Shown here: positions 1-12,922 of the stretch, in pieces | Position numbering within the stretch: the stretch's first letter is position 1 | How the letters are laid out: each line of letters starts with the position of its first letter | DNA from: Entoloma clypeatum | Taxonomy: Eukaryota > Basidiomycota > Agaricomycetes > Agaricales > Entolomataceae | Length of the DNA: 64,000 bases | Assembly: GCA_963565915.1 (NCBI GenBank) | Contig: OY751495.1 | Span: forward strand, 2,232,001-2,296,000 | Direction of reading: 5' to 3' | Position numbers and translations under genes: made by a program | Notes under the pieces: generated by a model | What the model saw: only the letters and a program-made list of their open reading frames with translations | Database searches by the model: none | What the model was told of the DNA's origin: nothing

Positions 1-294
1 CTTGCCGAGACGTACAGAATATTGCCTCCGGCGGGGGTTTTGTCCTTACTGACGACATGCCAGAAGACATGCAACACGTGGGCATACACATGGGCGCGTG
101 GCTCGAGAGCGAATTTGTGCGGCTGGAAGTGGGCTTCTGCCTCGGCGAAATTATTGGTATTGTCAAAGGTGCCACATTTACTTAAAGATAGGTTCGTCCT
201 GGGTTTCGACAGTCTGAGGGCACTCCAGCACAGACCTTTGAGAGAGCACCGATGAAGCGCCAAGAAGGAGAGCAAGAGCGAGGAAAGCGAACAT
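1..294 (-). CDS. Secreted M43 metalloprotease, copy 1 (5' part only)
   Basis: This is the N-terminal part of a pappalysin/MEP1-like zinc metalloprotease; the catalytic domain lies beyond the left window edge. Exon 1 begins at the ATG complementary to 292-294 and encodes a hydrophobic signal peptide ([16 protein letters not shown]). A short first intron (donor GTCTGT, phase 2; acceptor ctttaag) leads into a second exon with KCGTFDN, the FWHVVSKD strand and AGGNI, where the window ends. Without this intron the frame looks broken, but all three copies carry it at the same place. The family hydrolyses extracellular protein. Seen: signal peptide and prodomain-type sequence. Inferred: enzyme identity, from the complete copies at 3.5-4.7 kb and 6.9-8.0 kb. 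Confidence 0.7.
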
Positions 295-830
295 GTTGAG
301 TGTATTGCGCGGCCGAAAGATAGGGATTGATTGAACGGTGTCTCTCTACTTATAAGAAAGACGGGACGGGTTTGCTGTTACATGAACATGCCATCGCGTT
401 ACCAATTCCCTCGCGGGAGACCTCGTAGGATGAGAATATGGCAACACGTCCAGAGTGGTTGAAACATTCAGTTCTTGCCGTGAACTCAGCCAAGCGATGA
501 GCCGGTGTTGAATACTTGCCCTGTGAGCCATGCGATTGACTAGCGACAGATTTGATTAGACACGATGACATGAGAGTTCGAGCGCTAGAAAGTCCGTGAA
601 CGGCGATTTACTCGGATTCTGGAAGCCTGAAGGGGCTGGTGTATGAAGTCGTACATGGGAGAGGGATTCCCTGTCAGAAGGAGATATTGCTAAGATTCGA
701 GCAGTGGTCGTACGCAGAGGAGTTCAAGGTGAACAACAGAAGAGAAGCATAAAAAGGACAGGTAATAAATAGGTTACTGGCGGGGCGCTCAAGCAGTGAG
801 TCTGGCGAACTTCCTTATCAAGAAGTACGG
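295..830. repeat. Duplicated promoter flank of M43 copy 1
   Basis: The sequence upstream of M43 copy 1 recurs upstream of copies 2 (about 4651-5245) and 3 (about 7983-8500). Each has a TATA-like stretch (cttataag near 350 in copy 1), then similar blocks containing catgaacatgccatcgcg and ttgaaacattcagttcttg. The promoters were therefore duplicated with the genes. The far end also serves as upstream DNA for the divergent Rab gene. Confidence 0.6.
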
Positions 831-985
831 GATTGTCCGTCGAAGTGCAAGTCCGCCAGCACAAACAGGCAACAACATTGAAGCCTTGTCCATACGGAGT
901 TATAAAAAATGACGCCAGCTCAGGAGTCTCCCCAACCCCGTTTCCCCACACGATCATCAACTCGACCGCTCTCCTCACCCCCTCC

Positions 986-1918
986 ATGGCCCCGACTGCC
1001 CATACTAAATCTTCGGCAACATCCCCGATAAACTGCAAACTCCTTCTCATCGGAAACTCTTCCGTAGGCAAGAGCAGTCTTCTCCTCCGTTTCTCAGACG
1101 AACAATGGCTACCAGAAGACGAAAGCAGCGCGACCATCGGAGTCGACTTTAGGGTGAGCTATTCGTTCTCTGAGTCTCAGCCCTGGTATGCGGGATACAA
1201 CTCCACGAACTGACGTGACGTAATCTCACAGGTGCATAAAATGGAGGTCAAGGGCAGGAAGGTCAAGCTGAGCATCTGGGTAGGTCATAGGAAGCTAGTG
1301 GTGTTCTTCTCAATCTCTCAAATTTTTCTGGGGCAGGACACAGCAGGTCAAGAGAGATTCCGCACGATCACTTCTTCGTACTATCGAGGTGCGCAGGGCG
1401 TCATATTAGGTGTGTGGATCGGATCCATTGCATATTCTCTATGGTTAATAGTGAATCTTGCTTGAAAAGTCTACGATGTTTCCAACAGAGAATCTTTCGA
1501 TGCTCTTCCACGATGGTACAATGAGCTCGAGACATATGTTTCAAACTCCGTCGTTAAGATTCTCGTCGGGAACAAAGTAGACAAGGCATGTCCTCTATAA
1601 TCAATTTATATTGACGACGAAGTAATTCATCTCTTCCGCCAGGAGTTCTCTCGTCAAGTATCAGCAGCCGAAGGGGAACAGTTCGCGAATCGCATGTCTT
1701 CCATCTTCATAGAAGCTTCTGCTAAAACGGCGTTCAATGTCAAAGAGGCATTTCAGGAGGTCGTTGAGAAGATTCTTGACACGCCCGAGCTTTGGGACAA
1801 GACTGCTGCAGGTGGTCAACATTCAACGGGAAACGGTCAGGGAGGGATGCCGGGCGGTGTGCAGGTTGTTGGCCTTTCAGAAGGCCGAGCAGCTGCACAG
1901 CAAGGCTGCGCTTGTTGA
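986..1918 (+). CDS. Rab18-type small GTPase, five exons
   Basis: This is a membrane-anchored small GTPase of the Rab family controlling vesicle or lipid-droplet traffic. Exons are about 986-1153, 1232-1279, 1337-1409, 1470-1585 and 1643-1918. The joined frame shows the P-loop GNSSVGKSS, the switch I segment ATIGVDF, the G3 motif WDTAGQERF, the Rab signature YYRGAQGVI, the G4 motif NKVD and the G5 motif EASAK. It ends in QGCAC, a C-X-C site for double geranylgeranylation. RFRT and the LLLRF start resemble Rab18 more than Rab1 or Rab8. The fourth intron (1586-1642) begins with GC rather than GT: the exon ends AAG and the intron starts gcatgt. No earlier GT keeps the essential NKxD aspartate. 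The gene is divergent from M43 copy 1. Confidence 0.9.
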
Positions 1919-3394
1919 TCCGACGAAAGAGGTATGACGGGGTGATCTTGCATGACTTTACGCGCTCTTGTGAGTGTTATGTAGTCATGTCATGTATGCC
2001 GTTACCATTCACCGTTGGCCACAGATGATACCATTTTGTAATCTCGTTCTTTTTTGTAGTTGCGGGAACACGCGATTTCCAACCTTCCCAGGGAAAAGAA
2101 GCGTCTTCCATCATGAGCGTTGGGAAAAAGAGGCGGGATTTCACTGATACTCATCGGCCCGCTCTGGATTGAACGATACCTTTTGATCAAGTGGTGAAAA
2201 TCGCACCATGACCGCATCCCTGTCCTCACTCCTAGCCAGCGAGTTGTCCCTGGGAATATCAAGTTCCATTCCTGTTCGATTATTACTTCCCTACCTGGTC
2301 AAGTTCCAGGATGGGGCAGATCGATCAGGGAGTGGCACAAGATGGGATTTGTCATAGGAAGTTGACACTTTCAGAACTGAAGAAAAATGCTTCACAGCTC
2401 TGGGAAAGTCCGTTTGTAGAACGTTCGCAAGCACGCTAGAAGAGTCTGCAACAGAACGATAGGGCGTTTCGGACAGGAGGGTCTAAATTGGGAGTCGCTG
2501 ATTCCACCTCTGCGAAATCTCAGATTCGCTCTGTCAAATTGGCGGACGTCACTGGGGGCTTTGGCGTAGTGTGTTTGAACTCGCCGCAGGCACCTGGAGA
2601 CCCTGGCTCACAGTCGTTCGTTGTTCCTAGTCCTATGTGAACCAAGTTTGATAAGTGAATTGAAAAGGATGAATTTGAATAAGACATTGGGTACATTCGA
2701 GTCGCACCAACTTCCGTGAAGGGCAAGATGATAAGAAAATGACACGAAGCCGACGACTGTGTCAATGACATAGACTCGGGGGTCAGATACCCGGGGTAGA
2801 CATGCCTTAATTTCTTGACACGCTTCTCGAAATCGGGTAATGGGAAGTTGCATTCTGAGGCCACCATCCTCCTGAGGATAGAGTCACAAAGATCTGTCTA
2901 CTCTGTGCTGCCTCTGCAGCTGGTCGTTTGAGCGTAAGGGTGGTTGTCATTGTGGGGGCTCGCAGATGAGGTGGAGGCAATGATACACCTTGAGTACCCC
3001 TGGTATAGATTGGCGAGGGTTACTCTTCCGCATGACGATGCGGAAAGAGGGATGCTTGGAGTAGGAGCGATGGTCAAAGTTTGAACATGGCAAGAGTGAA
3101 CCAGGTCTTTCCACGAGCTGTGGCGGACCAAGGCACCTTTGTATTCCAAGGTGCCCAATAACCGGCGGGGAAATTATCAAGAGAATCATTTTGTTGCCTC
3201 ATAGGGCTCCGCCCCAAGGCTGGGCGGGGCGAGAATCCTGCGAGTCCTGCCCTGAGGTCCCACATGCTGAAGATTCCACGCTGCGGGCCCGGCTCGACGG
3301 GCGTGACCGTACGTAGTGAATCACTCACTGTATGCAAGGCTGAGATATTGTCTTCTCACATTAGTCACGGCACCCCCAATTGAGTTGCGCTCGA
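1919..3394. other. Intergenic region with no confident gene
   Basis: No family was recognised on either strand. The longest ATG-started frame is minus-strand 2520-2867 (115 codons, beginning MVASECNFPL). It shows no domain or convincing splice partners and may be chance or a decayed exon. The right part (from about 3395) starts the duplicated 3' flank of M43 copy 2. Confidence 0.4.
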
Positions 3395-5245
3395 ATTCTT
3401 CTGGATGAGCTTTGGTGCAGGGTGCAAAGGGACACTGAGTAGCGCATTGGACATCGAATGATGATGATGAAATTTTTCGTCTTTCTACATAGCTTGTTAT
3501 GAACACCGAAATTCTACTTCAACATTGGGACGAGAGAAAGTCATCAGGCGGCCAAGCCTCGGAACTTGGCGAGCCTCTGTCTCAGGCGAGCTATCTGACC
3601 GGGGGTAAATTCAGTCGCACAGGAATCATCAGTTGAATCCATGAAGTTGTCTGAAAATACGATTAAGAAAGAAATACTCGGTTAGGTGTAACGACAACCT
3701 ACGGATAGGATCTACGCCGCCACCAGGACAAGTATCGCGTTGCGCCGGGCAACCGGCTGCCCCTGGCGCCTCAGGGGGGGTGACGCTTACGAAATTACCT
3801 CCCCCAAAACATCCGCCGTGGTATGTGTGCGACAAGCCACACCAATGGCCGACTTCGTGAGTGAGACTCTGGGTTGGTCGTATGGTCGTCATCAGAAGGT
3901 TCTGCACGGCAGAGACATTATAGCACCCACTCTGCCTAAGTTAAAGGGTGCGTGGGTCCCACCAGGAACAGTAGCATAGTTTAACACGACACCATCTTCC
4001 TTGGGGCGCTTGACATAGTCAGATGGCCAGGAGGAAAAACCGACTTCATCAAAATCAGATTTGAACCTCGAGCAGACAGGTCAGCATGCACGATGTTGAC
4101 TCATACATAAATGCGCACCCGGTCGTGTAAACATTGAGATCTGCGGCGCTGCCCTGGTGGAGTGCAGTTTTCATGGTGGTGGATATGGGCAGCCCAGGGG
4201 CCACATCATCAAACCAGCTGGCATTGACGGTGCGAGTGATGTTAGCCAAGATCCAAGAGATTCCGGTGTGCTGGTAGTCGTTGACTAGGACTTGCATTGA
4301 ATCAGTGATTCGCTTCTCTCTAAAGCATTGAGTGAGTGGAATCGGGTTCTCTTGCGCAGGCCGAGACGTACGGAATATTGCCTCCGGCTGGGGTTTCGTC
4401 CTTACTGACGACATGCCAGAAGACACGCAACACGTGAGCATACACATAGGCGCGTGGCTTGAGCGAGAATTTGTTTGACTGGAAGTGGGCTTCTGCCTCG
4501 GCGAGCCCATCATAATTGTCAAAGGTGCCACATTTCCTAAAAGATAGGTTCGTCATGGGTTTCAACGGTCTAAGGGTACTCAAGCACAGACCTTTGAGAG
4601 AGCGCCGATGAAGCACCAAGCAGGAGAGCAAGAGCTGGGAAAGCGAACATGTTGAGTGTATTGCGCGGCCGAAAGATAGGGATTGATCGACCGGTGTCTC
4701 TCTACTTATACGAAAAACGGGACGGGTTTGCTGTTACATGAACATGCCATCGCGTTACCAATTCCCTTGCGGGAGACCTCGTAGGATGAGAATATGGCAA
4801 CACGTCCAGAGCGGTTGAAACAATCAGTTCTTGTCGTGAACTCGGCCAAGCTATGAGCCGGTGTTGGATCCTTGCCCTGTAAGCCATCTTGACTAGCGAG
4901 AGATTTGAAGACATGAGAGTTCGAACGCCAGAAAGTCCGTGAACGGCGATAGGACCTGGATTCCAGAAGTCCGAAGGGGCTGGTGTATGAAGTCGTACAT
5001 GGCTAGCCAAGTAGAAGGATTCCCTGTCAGAAAGAGATACTATTGCCAAGATACCAAGATGCGACCAGTCGCCATACGCGGAGACTGGAGTTGGTGAAGA
5101 AACAAAAGAGAAGCGTAAGATGAGGAAGTTGCGCCTGCGTGGGGATTGCAGGAATTGATTGAAACACAAGGAAGCCTGCAAGCCTGGCAAAGAAGAGTCT
5201 TGTGGATAGAAGAAGAATAGCTAAGGGTATACCCATGGGCCAATG
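3395..5245 (-). repeat. Dispersed duplication unit carrying M43 copy 2
   Basis: The block holds the 3' flank, gene and promoter of M43 copy 2. It is repeated, diverged, at about 6753-8500, and its promoter part again at 295-735. The 3' flanks share aattcttctgga, gggacactgagtag and acttcaacattggg in the same order. The unit is about 1.8 kb, and unrelated genes (Rab18, ornithine cyclodeaminase) lie between the copies. Confidence 0.65.
3544..4650 (-). CDS. Secreted M43 metalloprotease (MEP1-like), copy 2
   Basis: This is a secreted zinc metalloprotease of the pappalysin-like M43 family. Six exons can be joined. Exon 1 is a signal peptide ([15 protein letters not shown]). Exon 2 has KCGTFDNYDG and [17 protein letters not shown]. 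Exon 3 has [14 protein letters not shown]. Exon 4 has FSSWPSDY and ATVPGG. Exon 5 has the zinc site HEVGHWCGLSH (HExxHxxGxxH) followed by TYHGGCFGGG and CPAQRDTCPGGGVDPI. Exon 6 has the Met-turn NFMDSTDDSC and ends ...RLAKFRGLAA. Introns are 50-80 nt, all GT-AG; the first starts gtctgt. The frame stays open across all six, so the gene is probably functional. One oddity is SVTPPEA where the family normally has SDTP. It is convergent with nothing nearby and divergent from the cyclodeaminase gene. Confidence 0.8.
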
Positions 5246-5368
5246 TCATAGTCACCTAGTAGGCGGTTAAATGGTTTCGCGTAGAAATGGCACTAAATGA
5301 AATACTTCAAGTAGTTACTGGTAACATGATGACAGCAAACATGGCAACTTTGAACTTGAATTCTTCCC

Positions 5369-6537
5369 ATGGGATCCTTGCTCGTCCTCTCATCTTCCGA
5401 TGTCGCCCATATTCTCTCCAGATTCAATCTGCTAGAGCTCCAGACCCTCATGGCTCGCGTTTTTCACTCGATGTCTCGCTCACCGTCAGTAACGCCTCAC
5501 AGAACCTCCATCCCCATGACAAGCCACACTGCCCTCTTCATGCCAGCTTGGCTTGTCTCTCACGTTTTGCCCCCTCTCCTACAAGGAACCGCACTAAAGG
5601 TCGTCTCTGTGCCCCGGAGTTCGAACGATACACGCGGCCTGCCTGCATCTACCGTCGTGATAGATGAATCAACTGGTGCAGTGAAGGCTCTCCTAAATGC
5701 CAGGAGTTTGACGGCGTTGAGAAATGCAGCTGGTACATAAGCCGCTTTTTCTTGCCGTTATAGATGAAATCATCGTTCGACAAAAACGAAGAATAGGTTC
5801 CCTTCTTTCCACCAACCTCGTCGGATGTCGCGATCCAACCTCTGTCGCCGCCTTTGGAGCTGGCAAACAGATCGAAGCTCATCTCGACATCCATTTATGC
5901 TTCTTCCCCTCTATCCAATCCTGCACTGTCGTCAATCGTTCTCTCAACTCCCGAGTTGCGCACCTTAGGACGACCTTACAATCACACTTTCCTCGCGTTG
6001 CTTTCAAGTTTCTTACGCTGTCCGAGGAAGATTTAAAACTCAGAAAAGCTGCCGTTGAAACAGCCGATATCATCGATTTGCGCTACTTCCTCTACCGCCC
6101 CGCTGTTCCCTTCTTCGTGGGTTCATACAGGTGCTCATGTTATACTCATCGGAAGCTATACCCCCGCCATGCGCGAATGTGATAACGACCTCGTTCTGCG
6201 AGCTGTTCGGCCTGCTGGGGCAGCAAAAGATATGACAGGTGGAAGAATCCTCCTTGTTGATTCGCGCGACGCGTGTGCACGCGAAGCAGGGGAACTTATC
6301 CAAGCTGGCCTTGATTTCGAGAAGGATGTGGTGGAGATTGGGGATGTGGTGGAGTTTCACATAAACGGAGACGTACTTCTACCTTGGAAAAGGGAAAGGG
6401 AGAGCTGTGGGGAGGGCGGAATAACGATGTTCAAGTCAGTCGGAGTGGGTTTGCAAGATGTGGCCATGGCTTGTGCCGTTGTCATGAAGGCACAGGAGAT
6501 GGCGATCGGAACAAGGTTGGATGACTACGATGTTTGA
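5369..6537 (+). CDS. Ornithine cyclodeaminase / mu-crystallin family protein (one frameshift)
   Basis: This is a NAD(P)-dependent Rossmann-fold protein of the ornithine cyclodeaminase/mu-crystallin family (cyclodeamination of ornithine to proline, or ketimine reduction; substrate unknown). Translation starts MGSLLVLSSSDV at 5369. A 64-nt intron (5733-5796) joins ALRNAAG to SLLSTNLVG, the usual family sequence. Then come the nucleotide-binding region FGAGKQIEAH and the motif HVILIGSYTPAMRE, and the end is FKSVGVGLQDVAMA...DDYDV. Between 6075 and 6078 the frame shifts by one base: ETADII is in one frame, and CATSSTAPLF, the expected continuation, is in the next. Four bases cannot be an intron, so this is either a loss-of-function mutation or a sequencing/assembly error. 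It is convergent with M43 copy 3. Confidence 0.8.
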
Positions 6538-6914
6538 ATCTTGACGATGGAGTTCTTTGAACGCCCTACCGCAGACTAGAATGATCGAGAAATTGTGCAT
6601 AAATACCCTGTGCGGTGAGGAGCTCATGCTTCTTTAATTTCACGCTGCGACTGCCAGTGTAGATATTATGCCGTCCAAACATGATGCCAGGTTTTTCCAG
6701 TAGTTATCGCGTATGATTCAGGTTTTCAAGATTACTTTCAAGTTGCAGTCCAATTCTTCTGGACGAGCTTCGGTGAAGGTTGCACTTTGAAGGGACACTG
6801 AGTAGTGCATTAAACATTCAAATGATGATGAGCTTCTGTCTATCTAGCTTGTTATGAACTGAACACTGAAACTTCTACTTCAACATTGGGTATTTGTTCG
6901 ACGAGAGAGAGCCA
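6538..6914. other. Convergent intergenic region
   Basis: This is 3' flank between the cyclodeaminase gene and M43 copy 3. From about 6753 it matches the 3' flank of M43 copy 2 (aattcttctgga, gggacactgagtag). No other feature was seen. Confidence 0.5.
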
Positions 6915-8500
6915 TCAGACGGCCAAACCTCGGAACAAGGCGAGCTGCTGCCTCAGACGAGTTACCTGCCCGGGGGTAAATTCATTCACGCAGGAATCAT
7001 CGGCGGCATCCATAAAGTTGTCTGGAAATGTGAATTAGAACGAAATACTCGGTTAGGTGTAATAAAGACATACGGATAGGATCTACGTCGTCACCAGCAC
7101 AGGTATCGCGACCCGGCGGACAACCATATGCTGGAGACGCCTCAGGGGGGGTGTCGCTTACCAGGTCACCCTCCCCGAAACATCCAAAATCGTATGTGTG
7201 GTACAATTGACACCAATGGCCGACTTCATGAGTGAGAATCTGGGGTCGTATGATCGTCATCAGAAGAAGGTAGAGACATTGTAGCACCCACTTTTCCCAA
7301 GTTAAAGTTTGGGTAGGTCCCACCAGGGACGGTAGCAAAGTTTATTACGACACCATCGACCTTGGGCCTGCTGGCATAGTCAGATGGCCAGGTGGAAAAC
7401 CCCAGTTGATCAACAGCTGTGAATCTAGAGCAGGCAGGTCAGTATGCATGGTGTATGACTTATACATGATGCGCACCCGACCGTGTAAACGTTGAGATCT
7501 GCGACACCGCCCTGGCGAAGTGCACGTCTCATCTCGATAGATTGGCGATTCGCATAATCCACATTATTGAACCAGTCGGCATTGACGGTGCGAGTAGTTC
7601 CAGCCAAGATCCAAGAGATTCCGGTGTGTATGTAGTCGTTGACTAGGACTCTCATCGAATCAGTGATTTGCTTGTCTCTAAAGCATCCAATGAGTGGAAT
7701 CGGGTTCTCTTGCAGGGCGACACATACGGAATATTGCCTCCAGCCGGGGTCAGGTTCTCGCTGACGACATGCCAGTAGACACGCAACACATGAAGAGTTA
7801 TATTCACAGGAACGGTTGGGCCTTGAGGTTCGGCGAGCTTGTTCTTATTGCGGACGGTGCTACACGTCCTAGAAAATAGGTTCGTCCTGGGTTTCAATGG
7901 TCTGAGAGCATTCATACACGAACTTTCGGGTGAATACCGACGAAGCACCAAGCAGGAGAGCAAGGCCGAGGAAAGCGAACATGTTGAATGTATTGCGCGG
8001 TCGAGGGATTGGTCGAACGGTGCCTCGCTACTTAAAAGAGGCAGGTTTCCTGTTACATGAACACGCCATCGCGCCACCCGTTTCCTTGCGGGACGGTAAT
8101 CGTGGGATGCGGAAGCTTATGCCGTGGTACAGGAATGTCGAAAATATGGCAACGTGTCCAGAGCTGTTGAAACATTCAGTCCTTGCCGTGAACTCGGCCA
8201 AACGTTGAATCCTTACCCTGTAAGCCATCTTGACTAGCGATAGATTTGATCAGAGGTGATGACATGATGGGATTCGGACGCCAGAAAGTCCATCAACAAC
8301 GATTGGACCCGGAATCTAGAACGGACATGCTTCGAGGGGGCTCTGAAATCGTACATGGCTAGCGAAGTAGAGGGATTACCTGTCAGAAGGAGATATTGCC
8401 AAGATAACAAGATGCGAGTGAGACAGGAGTCCAAGGCTCCAAGGTGAAGGAACAGAGGAGAAGCATAAGAAGATAAGGAACTTCCTTTCTCCCACACTAC
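6753..8500 (-). repeat. Dispersed duplication unit carrying M43 copy 3
   Basis: This is the same gene-plus-flanks block as at 3395-5245, more diverged. Shared pieces run from the 3' flank (from about 6753) through the gene into the promoter, up to about 8500. Confidence 0.6.
6915..7982 (-). CDS. Secreted M43 metalloprotease (MEP1-like), copy 3
   Basis: This is a paralogue of copy 2 with the same six-exon structure. Exon 1 encodes [17 protein letters not shown]. The first intron starts gttcgt after phase 2 and ends ttctag. Later exons show [66 protein letters not shown], the zinc site [41 protein letters not shown], the Met-turn [10 protein letters not shown], and the end ...[12 protein letters not shown]. 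The three zinc histidines and the catalytic Glu are present, but the conserved Gly of HExxHxxGxxH is Gln. The SDTP calcium/structural motif is intact here, unlike copy 2. No stop interrupts the joined frame. Secretion and proteolysis are inferred from the family. Confidence 0.8.
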
Positions 8501-9375
8501 TTATCCTAGTCCAGGCCTGCCGAACCCAGACTGCCGAGGTATGCCGGGGCCAGAATGAAGTTTTTCGAGGCTAGTTTGATGCTAGGAACGGTGACAGGCC
8601 GGAGTACACCTGGTGGAACATATGACATGATACAGATGACTCGAAAACCAATTTTGGTGTTTCTTTGCTGGTTCCTTCCCTAGAAGCGCAGGTCAGTAAC
8701 GACCTAACACTTTCACAGAGAGATCTACGCACATCAACACCCTCAGATCCCGAGATCGCAACAGCGTGATCACCGATGCCGCTTCAGATACTCGTTAAAC
8801 ATATCGGAGGCTGGAAGCTGAAAGGTAATAATGCCACAAGTTGTGACCTGAGCGTGATTGCCCAGTGATGCGGATCCTTTCCCTTCCACTGCTCTCCAAC
8901 TGGAACAACGAACTCAAAGCCGAGAAGGCTGTTTCCGAATGGTCCATCGATCAAGAGATTCCCATCGGTAGATGTGCATAGATATGCCAATTTGTGGAGG
9001 GGGTCAAAAACGGACCGTTTCCCGGGATTTGATAGTACCATCGAATGATAAAAACAAGTTATTGGCAGATAGACCAGGCAGGTGGCAACGTATATATCTT
9101 TCTTCACATCCATAGCTTGAGCCTCAAGCGAGAATTAGACCGAATCACATTATACAAGAGCAGTGGTGACTGAGGATATCGAAGGGCGTATTCAATGGAT
9201 TTACAACTTGAACGACACAGATGATGAGACAGCTGAACAATCCGCCATCCCGAGTCAGAGAAAAGTATCAAGGTCGAACTTGAAGAGGAGCAGATTGATC
9301 TACGAGAAAAAGTTCACATTGAAAAAGAGAATCCGAAGCGGGACAGACTCAAGAGGAGAAATATGGCCGGAAAGA
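8501..9375. other. Intergenic region with one unsupported reading frame
   Basis: A minus-strand ATG frame at 8784-9113 (109 codons, starting MDVKKDIYVA) has no recognisable domain. It could be a small orphan gene or chance. Nothing else was seen. Confidence 0.3.
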
Positions 9376-10630
9376 TCAAGAGGGCGTTTGGTGGCGTGCG
9401 CGGCGCGGGGACCGTTCCTGTGTGTCGTCATCACCATCACAATCGCGTCCTCTCTTGGGGAACGACCGACCCACTGAGGGAGGCGGCGAACGGAGCTTGG
9501 CCGGCGTCTGGATTGGGAGGTCTGGACCCCGACTCTGAACAGGGGCAGATGGGCCAGGAGACACAGCAGGGGTCGGTGGCGGCGCGGTAGGAACACGCGC
9601 TTTCGAGTTCACCCACGGGGGCAAAGCATCCTCATACGTCGTCGGCGGGGCATCCCTCTTTCCGAATTCGGGCACCCACCCGATCTCGAAGTGGCTCTTG
9701 TGGTAGAAGGCGCTTTCGCGGCGCAGTCCGCGAGAACGCGGTGGGAGTGGGGGGTAGTGGTTGAAGGGACGCACAGAAACGGGGGGCGGTGAAGGAGGAG
9801 GGTTGCAGCTTCTAGTGGATGGAACAATGGGGGTGCGAGGGAAGAACCTAGGGGATGAAGGATAAGACGGGTCCTGTGTGGGTTGTGGTTTGGAGGGGCG
9901 GGAGGGGATAGGATTCTCCTCTGCCCTGAGCCGCCTCCTGGAAGGAGTTGGAGGTGGGGATGGTTCTTCCTTTTCCAGCTGCAAGACATTGGGTGCGATG
10001 GAAGGAGACGAAGGGCAAGAAACCCCCGCGGTGGCTGCTGTGGGACTCGCCGTGGCGTCGCCGTAGTGCCAGCGAGTGTGGACACCTTTTCCGGTCCCAG
10101 AAATAGTTACTGAAACGCTTCGAGCGTCGGATCCAAGGGCTCCAATGGCCTTGCTCGTGCGAACGAGACGTTCGACTGTGCGACGCGAAGCCGAGTGCTC
10201 GGCGAACCCATCTTCAGCATCGCTGACATCTGGAGAGTGTTTGGGCAGCTCTGCATCAAGAGCGCAAATGCCTTCCGAACTGTTGTCCTCCGCTTTGGTG
10301 ATGCCAGGAGATGCATCCTCGCTATCGAAAAATGATCAGACGGAGAAAGACTGGTGTGGGGAATATATCTCACCTGGCGTGTTTGATGATGGCATCGACT
10401 CTAGTCACGCTGTTGGAGTGTTATATGATGAGAAGGTGTTCGCGTGAAGACACAGAAATAGGGACGCACTGTGATTTCAGAAGGGTGCTCATACGGGTGA
10501 GAAGCTCGTGGTCTCCCCGTTGCATGATAGCATCCAAGGCGTCAGAGAACAGGCTTGCAATCTGATCAGCCTCTGTCGCACACTTCGGAGTGGCGATAGC
10601 GAGAGGTTCTTCCTGAACGTTGGTGTGCAT
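9376..10630 (-). CDS. Proline-rich, mostly disordered hypothetical protein
   Basis: I do not recognise this protein. Three exons join in frame. Exon 1 starts at the ATG at 10630 (MHTNVQEEPLAIATPK) and contains a short helix (SLFSDALDAIMQRGDHELLTRM). An intron starting gtgcgtcc follows, then a short exon (VTRVDAIIKHA), an intron starting gtgaga, and a long exon to 9376. The C-terminal 200 residues are rich in Pro, Ser and Arg (EEPSPPPTPSRRRL, PPPSPPPVSV), with an interrupted core (YHKSHFEIGWVPEFGKRD). The tail is acidic then basic (DCDGDDD, RSPRRARH), which suggests a nuclear or scaffold protein, but that is a guess. Splice sites are by eye. It shares a 216-bp divergent promoter with the neighbouring sulfhydrylase gene. 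Confidence 0.6.
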
Positions 10631-10846
10631 CTTGATAGGTCAGAGTGCTGGTGGTAAGTGATATGGGTAGGAGTTACCGGAGATGTTTAAATAGGGCTAC
10701 CATCTTGCCCGCTTTGTCCACCTGGCCCGGGCACAGAACAATATTGTTGGTGTCGGGCTTTGGCGCGCTTGACCGTGACACGGCTTTGGCACAACAGGTC
10801 ACGCGATCAATCTATTCACGTGATAACTGAGTTCTCCAGTCCACCC
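10631..10846. promoter_or_regulatory. Divergent promoter with CACGTG E-box
   Basis: These 216 bp separate two divergent start codons. A palindromic TCACGTGA (CACGTG at 10817-10822) lies 25 bp before the sulfhydrylase ATG. In yeast this is the Cbf1/Met4/Met28 recognition core controlling methionine genes. A regulatory role here is inferred from that parallel. No CACGTG was seen before the second sulfhydrylase copy. Confidence 0.45.

Positions 10847-12922
<2,076 letters not shown>

Noticed and set aside
1..8000. Reading the three M43 genes as pseudogenes because the signal-peptide frame hits stops
   Set aside because: A short phase-2 intron at the same position in all three copies (donors gtctgt or gttcgt, acceptors ctttaag, ttttag, ttctag) joins the signal peptide to the CGTF/CSTV exon without a stop.
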